Positions 19,066 to 26,885 of a stretch of 61,600 nt of DNA are shown piece by piece. This DNA is from a bacterium (GTDB lineage Bacteria; Actinomycetota; Acidimicrobiia; Spongiisociales; ZC4RG35), in NCBI GenBank assembly GCA_028824015.1, contig JAPPFC010000005.1, forward strand, positions 1-61,600. The letters are read 5' to 3'. Position 1 is the first letter of the stretch, and every line of letters begins with the position of its first letter. The translations under genes and the position numbers were made by a program. Under the pieces are notes generated by a model that ran no database searches, had not been told where the DNA came from, and saw only the letters and a list, made by a program, of their open reading frames with translations.

Positions 19066-19599
19066 ATGGGTTCGGCCACGATCTTTTTCATAGACCCGAT
19101 CAATGAAGAATCGGGCAAGGTTCTGATGAATCAATGCATCGCGGCCGTTGACAACGGCGCCACCGGCCTACAGATCCGAATGTCATCACCTGGCGGATTC
19201 ACCCAGACGGGATTCTGGCTAGCCAACATCCTGAGGAGCCTTCCCGTACCACTAGCCACCCACAACATCGGTGAGGTCAGTTCCATAGCCCTTCCGATAT
19301 TCCTAGCTGCTCCAACCCGTTCCGCCGAACCAACCAGTAGGTTTGTCATGCACCCGCTCACCTGGACCGCGTCGGAGCCAGCCACGATACCGCACCACAC
19401 TCTGCGAGAGTGGGTCGCCAGCCTTAACAACGATGTCGCCCGTTATGTCGAAATTTTTGAAGAAGCCACTAGCTCTGCGGAAGAGCGGTTCGACATCAGG
19501 ACCGCTCTGCTTGGCAACGCGCCAAGCGTCATGAACCCCGCCCAAGCCCTCAAAGCCGGGGTTGTCCACAAAGTGGCATCTCTTCCACTTGAACGGTGA
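19066..19599 (+). CDS. ClpP-like serine protease
   Basis: This 177-aa protein has the ClpP/crotonase fold signature. SPGG at 41-44 is the oxyanion loop; GEVSSIALPIFLAA at 69-82 matches the nucleophile region with Ser73; FVMHPLT carries His96; NPAQALKAGVVHKV near the C terminus matches the end of ClpP. Compared with housekeeping ClpP (about 195-210 aa) it lacks the N-terminal axial loop that docks the Clp ATPase, so it may work without ClpX or ClpC. The ATG at 19066 is chosen because AAGGAG lies 4 nt upstream (19056-19061). A GTG at 19027 would add 13 residues. It precedes the 1286-aa nuclease-like gene on the same strand by 221 bp, which suggests but does not prove joint function. Confidence 0.75.
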   Translation: MGSATIFFIDPINEESGKVLMNQCIAAVDNGATGLQIRMSSPGGFTQTGFWLANILRSLPVPLATHNIGEVSSIALPIFLAAPTRSAEPTSRFVMHPLTWTASEPATIPHHTLREWVASLNNDVARYVEIFEEATSSAEERFDIRTALLGNAPSVMNPAQALKAGVVHKVASLPLER

Positions 19600-19820
19600 C
19601 GCACCGAGCGTAGGTGCCACAAACCGAGGTCGGGACAATGCCGCGAATCCCCGCCCATGGGTTAGCCGCTCCTCTGCCAGCAGCAGATCTCCTGCTGGCC
19701 TACTGTGCTGTCGCCCGAATAAGCGGGGTGGTCAGGCACGACGGTGAGCGTTCCCTCTCCCGCTCCCTATCCCAATTCTCTCTCCAACCGCAGCGTTGAG
19801 TGGGCTAGGGTTTAGCGGCG

Positions 19821-22800
19821 ATGGTTGGTCGGGGTCACTTATTCGAAACTGTGCCGGATTCGTTGCGTGTGACCCGCACCCAATTGCTCCATTGGGCATC
19901 GGGGCTCAGTTCTGCTGGAGAGTTGCCCAGGCTGGTTCGGAAGTTGATAGCAGAGACTGTGCCATCTGTGGAGTGGCTCGATATGCCTGCTGGGGAAGGG
20001 GTAGCAGCACCCGGCTGGGACGGTGTGGTGGAGTGCCCGGTCGGTAATCAGTTCGTCCCTGCCGGCCGGTCGGTGTGGGAACTTTCCACCGAACAGAAGG
20101 GTGCTCACGGTAAGGCCTGTGACGACTACGACAAACGCAAGCGGAACACCCCTGAAGCCGAGAGGGCCGAGTTGAACTATGTCGCTGTGATCTGCGCGGC
20201 CTGGACCAAGAGGAGAGATTTCGAGGCCGAGAAGTCCCGGTTCAACGATTTCGGGACGGTGCGGGCAATGAATGTAGACATGATTGAGGCGTGGCTTGCC
20301 TGCGCTCCAGCGACGACGGTTTGGCTGCGTGAGCAGATTGGCGAACCGGTTGATGGAATCGAAACGCTGTTGAGGTGGTGGACTCGGTGGTTAGGGTCCA
20401 CCCAAGTTCCGCTGGATGCTGGCGTGGTGCTTGCGGGACGCAAGGAGAACGCCAAGAAACTGCGGGACTTTTGCCAGCAGGGCACCGGTGGCGTTTTCAT
20501 GATCGGCGGTAACTGGCACCGCGATGAAGTCCTCTCTTTTGTCGCCGCCGCTTTGACTTCAGATGCTGTTGATGGCGACAGGGATGTGTTGTATATCGAG
20601 GACCGGACCACCGCTCAGCGGCTTTTGGCTGCGAGAGGACTTGAAGGTGCTGGTCGGGCAACCTCAGACTCAACAGGGATGATCGTGGTTGTTCCGTCAC
20701 CCGACTTCGCGCGGTATTACCAGCCGGACAGCGGCCACCGGGTCATAGTTCCAGTCCCGAGCAGTTCACAACCCAACATGGTGCTGGAGCCAGTGGATTC
20801 CGGCGAGGTAGCCAGCCACCTGGAAGCAGCAGGCGAGCACACATACACGGCATACGATCTCGGAACCCTTGCGCGAATGAGTCTTCTGACCTTGCGCCGG
20901 AGCCGGGCTGTGGACCCGGCACTGCACAGGCCCACTTGGGCAGAAGGTTCCATTGATGTGAGGCTTCGCAGGTGCTTGCTTTTGAACAGTTGGAAGGAAG
21001 ACAACGAAAGTGACAGGCAACTGGTAGAGGGTTTCGTGGGATGCTCCTACGAGGATGTGGTCGAGGTCCTCCACGGCATCGTCCAAGAAAACGAACCGCC
21101 GATGCTTCTTACCGAGGAACGACGGCATGTAGTGGCCCCGGCTGACGCATGGCATCTGTTTGCAGAGCAGATCACCCGGCAAGACTTGGACTTGTTCGGC
21201 TGCATCGCAGTCGAATTGCTGAGCCAACCGGACCCGCTTGATGCAGCGACCGACATCGAGCATCTCAGAGCGTTGGTCGGTGAAGTGGGACCGAGGTGCT
21301 CACCAGTTCTTCGCCGGGGCGTAGCTACCACACTGGCGCTCCTCGGCAGTTTCCCGCAGCAGATTCATGGGGATGTGGTCTCCGCAGTCAATCGTGCAAC
21401 ACCTCTCGTTTACCGGATTATGAGAGCCGCTAACGAAGACTCGGGCCCGGGAACCTGGGCATCGGTTATTCAGGTGTTGGATCTCTTGGCGGAGGCCGAC
21501 CCAGACGCAGTGTTGGAAGGCTTGCGGACATGCCTGAACGGGCCCCATTCGGCAATGTTCCTCAACGACCGGGACAGGCCACGCTGGTTTTCCCATGCGA
21601 CACCACAGCAGGGTGTCCTAAACGCTCTCAGGGTGTTGGCATGGTCAGCCGATCACCTAATCGGTACGGTTGATGTCTTGGCCCGACTCGTGGCATTAGA
21701 TGAACGAAGTGGGTTGTCCAATGGTCCGTTGAGAGACCTCTCGTGGACAATGACCACATGGATGCCCCAGACCTCGGCTAGCGGGAAGACGCGTTTGGAG
21801 GCCCTTGACATGCTTAGGCGCCAGCACAGTTTGGTTGCTTGGCGTTTTATGCTGGCTCTGCTCTCGAGTGACAGCGTGCCCGACAGGCACGGACCTCGTT
21901 ACCGCGATTGGAAAAAGGCCAGACCTCCTATCACCCGCAGTGAGCGGCTGGACATGGACACCGAGATAGCGAATCGGCTGATAGAGGACGCCGGCTCAAG
22001 TCCAGAACGCTTGAAAGCCCTCATCGAACTGGTCAACAGTCTCCCTTCCGAGGCTCGGAACGCACTTCACGCCACCTTGGTTTGTATTGCTGACTCCGGC
22101 CCAAGCGAGGATGTCAGGTCTGCAATCTGGCCACCACTGAGGCACATGGTCGACAAGCACCGCTCCTACAGCGACACCAACTGGGCTTTGCCCGAAAGCG
22201 AACTCGACCGGTTCGCCCAAGTCTTGGAACGACTGCGTCCATCAGCACCGCTGGATGCCTATGGCTGGCTGTTCGTCAACTGGGTAAGGAGCATCAATGG
22301 GATTACTCCCCGGGACTATGAGGCGTACACAGAGGCACTGGAGGCACGACGGGCGGAGGCGGTCAGAGCGACACTAGAAACGGGTGGTGTGGCTGCTGTG
22401 CTGGAACTGGCAGTAAGAGTCGACAACCCCCGAGCAGTAGGGACAGCCTTAGCCCGCGCTAGCTCCGACATGGATACAAGCATGCTTGCAGCCATGGGCG
22501 ACGCTCCCGAATCAGTGAACCAAGCCGCGTTGGGATACTTCACTGTCAGGTTCCGAGAGTACGAATGGGAAGACCTTGACGGGTTCCTCACACAGCACTC
22601 CCCCTCACAACGAGTCACGGCCGACCTGCTCCGGGCCATTCCACCCATCAAGCAGCCATGGCGCAAAGGTCACGAACTGGGTGCCGACATCGCAGCGGAA
22701 TACTGGGCCCGTGTCAGTTTTGGAGACCTCGGCCCTCCATCAGACCTTGTCAAACTGCTAGAGGTGTGCCAGCGGCTACGGGACGCTCAACGAGTGTATT

Positions 22801-23681
22801 TTGCGGCGGAGTATCTGTGGATCGGAAAGAACAACTTCGGCACAGACCCCCGCTTCGGTGCAGAGACCGCAGCCTGCTTGGAACATCTGGCAAAACAGGG
22901 GACCGGATCAGAGCTGCGGAAGGTGCTGCCGGACATCTACCACCTGTCCGACCTAATGGAATCGCTAGATTATCACCGGCACCATCTCGGCGCTGATCGC
23001 GTGGCTATGCTCGAATGGCAGTACTACCCGATTCTTGAGCACGAAGAGGACTTCAACGCGCCGAATCTATACCGGAGGATGGCGCGTGAACCCGAATTCT
23101 TTGTCTGTCTTGTTGAACTTGTCTTCAGGCCAGCCACGAGACCCTCCGAACCCGGGCCGGACCTGAGTAACGCAGACCAACAGAGAGCAATGAAAGCATG
23201 GGGGTTGTTGCAGTCCTGGCCATCATCGCAGATTGTGCCGGGATTGGACGAGGATGGTGTCCTCCACGGCGAAAGGCTTAAATGCTGGGTTGATCGTGTC
23301 CGCCGATTGTTGGCAGAAAGCGACCGGGCGGGGGTCGGTGACGGGAGAATCGGTGCAGCTCTGGCAGCGACACCTCCCGGTGTTGATGGCGAATGGCCTG
23401 CCCCTCCGGTACGGGATCTGATCGAGCAGTTGAACAGCGACGACATCGACAGTGGCATAGAAATAGCCATGTACAACCAACGCGGCGTAACCTCCCGCTC
23501 GCCGACCGAAGGGGGCGACCAAGAACGAGACCTGGCCGAAACATACCGACAGAAAAGCCAGAGGTTCAACGGTTGGCCACGCCTCAGCGCCATCTTTATA
23601 TCACTGGCCAACAGCTACGAGTTTGATAGCGCGCGTCATGACCGCTCCGCTGAGACGCGCCAGCGTGGGTTGTCACCGTAA
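19821..23681 (+). CDS. Giant nuclease-like defence protein (1286 aa)
   Basis: This large soluble protein has an N-terminal domain that looks like a divergent restriction-endonuclease fold: GWDGVVE (Asp67), then SVWELSTEQK (Glu87, Ser89), then KACDDYDKRKR, and FNDFGTVRAMNVDMIEAWL near 145. The D-x19-E-x-S spacing fits PD-(D/E)xK enzymes with an altered third residue. Around 225-330 a segment such as GGVFMIGGNWHRDEVLSFVAAAL sits where related proteins have a nucleotide-binding domain, but no P-loop GxxxxGK is present, so ATPase activity appears lost or absent. The remaining 950 residues are helical and repeat-like. The plan of nuclease, degenerate NTPase and long helical sensor is that of STAND-like antiphage proteins, though I cannot name the family. 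It lies downstream of a ClpP-like gene and converges with module 2. Confidence 0.65.
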   Translation: MVGRGHLFETVPDSLRVTRTQLLHWASGLSSAGELPRLVRKLIAETVPSVEWLDMPAGEGVAAPGWDGVVECPVGNQFVPAGRSVWELSTEQKGAHGKACDDYDKRKRNTPEAERAELNYVAVICAAWTKRRDFEAEKSRFNDFGTVRAMNVDMIEAWLACAPATTVWLREQIGEPVDGIETLLRWWTRWLGSTQVPLDAGVVLAGRKENAKKLRDFCQQGTGGVFMIGGNWHRDEVLSFVAAALTSDAVDGDRDVLYIEDRTTAQRLLAARGLEGAGRATSDSTGMIVVVPSPDFARYYQPDSGHRVIVPVPSSSQPNMVLEPVDSGEVASHLEAAGEHTYTAYDLGTLARMSLLTLRRSRAVDPALHRPTWAEGSIDVRLRRCLLLNSWKEDNESDRQLVEGFVGCSYEDVVEVLHGIVQENEPPMLLTEERRHVVAPADAWHLFAEQITRQDLDLFGCIAVELLSQPDPLDAATDIEHLRALVGEVGPRCSPVLRRGVATTLALLGSFPQQIHGDVVSAVNRATPLVYRIMRAANEDSGPGTWASVIQVLDLLAEADPDAVLEGLRTCLNGPHSAMFLNDRDRPRWFSHATPQQGVLNALRVLAWSADHLIGTVDVLARLVALDERSGLSNGPLRDLSWTMTTWMPQTSASGKTRLEALDMLRRQHSLVAWRFMLALLSSDSVPDRHGPRYRDWKKARPPITRSERLDMDTEIANRLIEDAGSSPERLKALIELVNSLPSEARNALHATLVCIADSGPSEDVRSAIWPPLRHMVDKHRSYSDTNWALPESELDRFAQVLERLRPSAPLDAYGWLFVNWVRSINGITPRDYEAYTEALEARRAEAVRATLETGGVAAVLELAVRVDNPRAVGTALARASSDMDTSMLAAMGDAPESVNQAALGYFTVRFREYEWEDLDGFLTQHSPSQRVTADLLRAIPPIKQPWRKGHELGADIAAEYWARVSFGDLGPPSDLVKLLEVCQRLRDAQRVYFAAEYLWIGKNNFGTDPRFGAETAACLEHLAKQGTGSELRKVLPDIYHLSDLMESLDYHRHHLGADRVAMLEWQYYPILEHEEDFNAPNLYRRMAREPEFFVCLVELVFRPATRPSEPGPDLSNADQQRAMKAWGLLQSWPSSQIVPGLDEDGVLHGERLKCWVDRVRRLLAESDRAGVGDGRIGAALAATPPGVDGEWPAPPVRDLIEQLNSDDIDSGIEIAMYNQRGVTSRSPTEGGDQERDLAETYRQKSQRFNGWPRLSAIFISLANSYEFDSARHDRSAETRQRGLSP

Positions 23682-23901
23682 GTCAACACCAACCCATGTC
23701 CCCGCAGGAGCGAGAATTGCCTTTGTCGTACAAGTGAAGCGTCGCGCCGGGCGCAACCGAGCCGAGTAATAGGCGGTGTGTAGAGATCAATTCCAACGAA
23801 CTAGCCGTAAGGCACCCATGACTCCTCGAAACTAGGCGATCTAGGTGCCCACCGGCCGCGACGGTGACCCGCCCATCGCACACCCAACCAGCGTTCTTAG
23901 C

Positions 23902-26865
23902 TTAGATTTCTTGGATGTTGATCGTGAAACCTGCATCCTTGGCCAACTGTTCAAGGGTGTGAACATCCTCTTGGTCGCCGATGATGAGTTGCGCCATCTG
24001 GTTGACATGGTCAACTTTTCCCTCTTCGATGCGGTTGGCTAGCTGTCGCAGCAAATAGGCGAGGTCGGCCTTACCTTCTTCGCTGCCCGAAGAAACTGTG
24101 ATGTTGAAGGTCACCTGCCAGTGTTTCTTCGGCGGTGAGCATTGACATTGGGATTTGCCGCATTTGGAGCAGGGTGGCGGCGGGCATTCGCATTTGGACT
24201 GTCCGCATGCGGCGCAAACGGGGGGTTCGGGACATTGGCACTTGTCGGTTGGATGCCCGCAGGTATCGCAAGCGAGCTGAGTCAGGGTGGGTTGTAGTAA
24301 CCGGACCGTGGGCAGATTGAGATTGATGTCGGCAGCTCGGGTTGCTTTGTGTGGTTCCCCACCGTCACCGACTAGTGCCACTTCCCCGTCGGTAACGGCC
24401 TGGTAGAGGGCGTGTTGGAGTTCCTCTTCTCCATCGTGGAGCAGGGGTTTGTGAGGGTTGGACCACCAGATGTCTCGTATTTCCCGCAGGGGCCGGCCGT
24501 AGTCGCTTTCCCGTAGCATGTGCATCAATGCCTGTTGGTTGAACTGGCCCGCAGCGAAGGCTTTTTCCTCGGCGTTTAGGGCGTTCCACACATCTGCGGC
24601 GTGGAGGGCGGTGCTGGTGTCTTTCTTGATCCGGATGTATCCCACCTGTCGCTGGTGGGTGCCCTTGGGAGCGAGATAGACGATGTGCTGGTAGCAGAGC
24701 CTTACTCTCCTGTCCAATTGCTGTTGAGCTTTTCGGGTTTCTTCCTTGGCTTTTTCAAGCATGTCGGAGTCGGCTACGACCGATGGCAGTTCGGAGACTC
24801 GTTTGCGGGCCAGCCATTCGGCGGCAAGACCGCGTGCCTGGGCGCGCAGAGCGGTGTTGGCGCAGGCGAACACCAATGACGATGCCCATTCGGTGCTGAG
24901 TGGTCGGGGTCCAAGACCGAACCCGGCCTCGAGCGCGTCTCGGGTGGCGGAGTCGTCTCCGTTGAACAGGGAAAACCATCGAGAGTCCAAGATGGCGAGG
25001 CGGGTTTCTCGGTTGTCGACCAGCTCCTCCTTCAGCACTTGGAGGCTTCCCTCCAGGGTCACGCCCCCTGCGGGTACAGGCGGGCCTTCCACGAGCAGCA
25101 CCCTGTCGAACGGTTTCCGGGTTCTCTGAGCGATGGCGAAAGCCCGGTCGGTGATTGCCTTGTCCCGGTCGGCGTCGGGAATGCTGGCCTTCTCCGCCCG
25201 GGTGAGCATCTCCAATGTCTTGCGTGTCTCGAACACCCACCGCTTGGGAACGCTCCGGCCCTGCCCGGGAATGGAATCGATCGACACCATCCCCCGGTCC
25301 GATTGGACCAACTGTCCGAACACGGTTTCGGCATCACCCGTCTCATAGCCTGTGATGGGAACGAAAGAGGCGGCGAGGATCTCCGCTTCGGTTGCGCCCC
25401 GTTCGCCTCCCGCCCGGGGATTGAGAGACCGGACGAACATGGCGGTGGCCATCCGCTCCGCGGCGCGGGGGTTGCGAGCAACCCAGGCCCATGTCTGGTC
25501 CCGTGCGGCATCGAGTTGGTGGGCTGTTCCCCGGTCAGGGTTGTGCGGGTCGGTTATGTCGATGGTGGCGACTTCCCGCAGGTTGGCACTGGTCTTCTGG
25601 TCCTCAACCAGTCCTGAGTTGAGCAGAGCGTCTCGGAGGGGAGGATGGTCGAGGGGTAGGTCGCCGCTGTCTATCAGCGGTGGTGTCCACTCGCCGGATT
25701 GTCCCCGGCGGGTTTGTTCGTACACAGCCAGGGCGAACACATTGATCGTGGACCTGACCTTTTGGAAACCGGCATGGGTTGCCCACTCGTCCTCCGCCAG
25801 GGCTATCAGGTTGGGGTGGAACGGATAGGACCGGGCCACCCTCTTGCGGAACTCCTCCCGGCCGGGATGGTTCAGTCTCTTGAACACCTTGTTGTGCCAC
25901 GGTGGTGTGATCGCGTCGGTGTATAGGTCCGCCACTAGGTCGGTGACATCGCCGGGGGGAGGGTTGGCGAACAGGCGCTTTTGGATTATGTCGGCGAAGT
26001 CCCCGCCGGAGGTGACCGCGGTTGTTGAGGCGTGGCGGGTGAGCAGGTCCTCCATCTCGGCCCGCAATTGGAGGCCCTTCTCGGTCATGGCCATGTTGTC
26101 TTTGTCGGAGGCGATCATCGCCACCACCATCGCGCAGTTGGGAGTGGTGTTCACCGCTTCCAGCACCGCCCGAATGAATCCCATGTCCAGCACTGCTTGG
26201 TCGTAGTCGCTGGCGGCCATGACCCGCAGGTAATCCATGATCTCGTCTATGAGCACCAGGATGGGACGGCCCACGGTTTGGAGTGCCTCTCCCAGTTTGG
26301 CTTTGTTGGTGAGGTGGGGTCGGTACTTCTCGTAGAGGTTGTGGTCGGGTTGGAACAGTCGCCACAGGAACCGCTCGCCCAGGGTTTTGGCCGGTCCGAA
26401 GTCCTCCTCGGTGGCGGTGGTGTTGTCGCAGTCCAATACCACGCAGAGGGGACTGTTCAGGTCTGGGTCGACGGGCCGTCCGGTGATGTCAAGAGCCGAT
26501 TTGATGACCTCCCTGCCGAGGTCCGTGTCGGCCAACAGGCGAGGGTAGGTGGCGAGATGCCAAAGGCCCACCAGTCCGTGGGATTTTCCACCTCCCATTG
26601 CCTGGTCAAGTCTCCAAACCGCGGGGGTTTGCGTCGAGTGGGGAACCCCGAGACGCACCGCCACCCGGGCCATGAAATCCACCAGGCTTCCCGCCGGGTG
26701 GGTGATCTCCCCGTAGTAGTCGGGTCGGGAGTAAGGGGGACGGGCACCGCTAGCCAGGGCTGCGCTGTGGAGGGACATTCGCACATCGGAAATGACCCCA
26801 CCAGAGGTGATCACCTCCCGACGGAGGCTCATGATGGTCCACCAAGGTGTCGGAGAGTCGGTCAT
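23902..26865 (-). CDS. DUF499 ATPase with cysteine-knuckle insert, module 2
   Basis: This 987-aa protein is homologous end to end with the module 1 DUF499 ATPase. The starts align (TPWW), Walker A AMGGGKSHG is at 89-97, and Walker B ILVLIDEIMDYL is followed by VVAMIASDKDN and SYPFHPNLI. The clear difference is the linker before the C-terminal domain: instead of an acidic segment it holds three successive CxxCG...CxC units (CDTCG/CQC, CAACG/CEC, CSKCG/CQC) separated by prolines, at about 24117-24275. These probably bind zinc and could contact DNA, RNA or protein. The ATG at 26865 is chosen over a frame opening 62 codons earlier because it aligns with module 1 and lies 20 nt after the MTase stop. 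GAAAGGA upstream may serve as ribosome-binding site. Confidence 0.86.
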   Translation of the reverse strand: MTDSPTPWWTIMSLRREVITSGGVISDVRMSLHSAALASGARPPYSRPDYYGEITHPAGSLVDFMARVAVRLGVPHSTQTPAVWRLDQAMGGGKSHGLVGLWHLATYPRLLADTDLGREVIKSALDITGRPVDPDLNSPLCVVLDCDNTTATEEDFGPAKTLGERFLWRLFQPDHNLYEKYRPHLTNKAKLGEALQTVGRPILVLIDEIMDYLRVMAASDYDQAVLDMGFIRAVLEAVNTTPNCAMVVAMIASDKDNMAMTEKGLQLRAEMEDLLTRHASTTAVTSGGDFADIIQKRLFANPPPGDVTDLVADLYTDAITPPWHNKVFKRLNHPGREEFRKRVARSYPFHPNLIALAEDEWATHAGFQKVRSTINVFALAVYEQTRRGQSGEWTPPLIDSGDLPLDHPPLRDALLNSGLVEDQKTSANLREVATIDITDPHNPDRGTAHQLDAARDQTWAWVARNPRAAERMATAMFVRSLNPRAGGERGATEAEILAASFVPITGYETGDAETVFGQLVQSDRGMVSIDSIPGQGRSVPKRWVFETRKTLEMLTRAEKASIPDADRDKAITDRAFAIAQRTRKPFDRVLLVEGPPVPAGGVTLEGSLQVLKEELVDNRETRLAILDSRWFSLFNGDDSATRDALEAGFGLGPRPLSTEWASSLVFACANTALRAQARGLAAEWLARKRVSELPSVVADSDMLEKAKEETRKAQQQLDRRVRLCYQHIVYLAPKGTHQRQVGYIRIKKDTSTALHAADVWNALNAEEKAFAAGQFNQQALMHMLRESDYGRPLREIRDIWWSNPHKPLLHDGEEELQHALYQAVTDGEVALVGDGGEPHKATRAADINLNLPTVRLLQPTLTQLACDTCGHPTDKCQCPEPPVCAACGQSKCECPPPPCSKCGKSQCQCSPPKKHWQVTFNITVSSGSEEGKADLAYLLRQLANRIEEGKVDHVNQMAQLIIGDQEDVHTLEQLAKDAGFTINIQEI

Positions 26866-26885
26866 GAGAACTCTATCTGTCCTTT

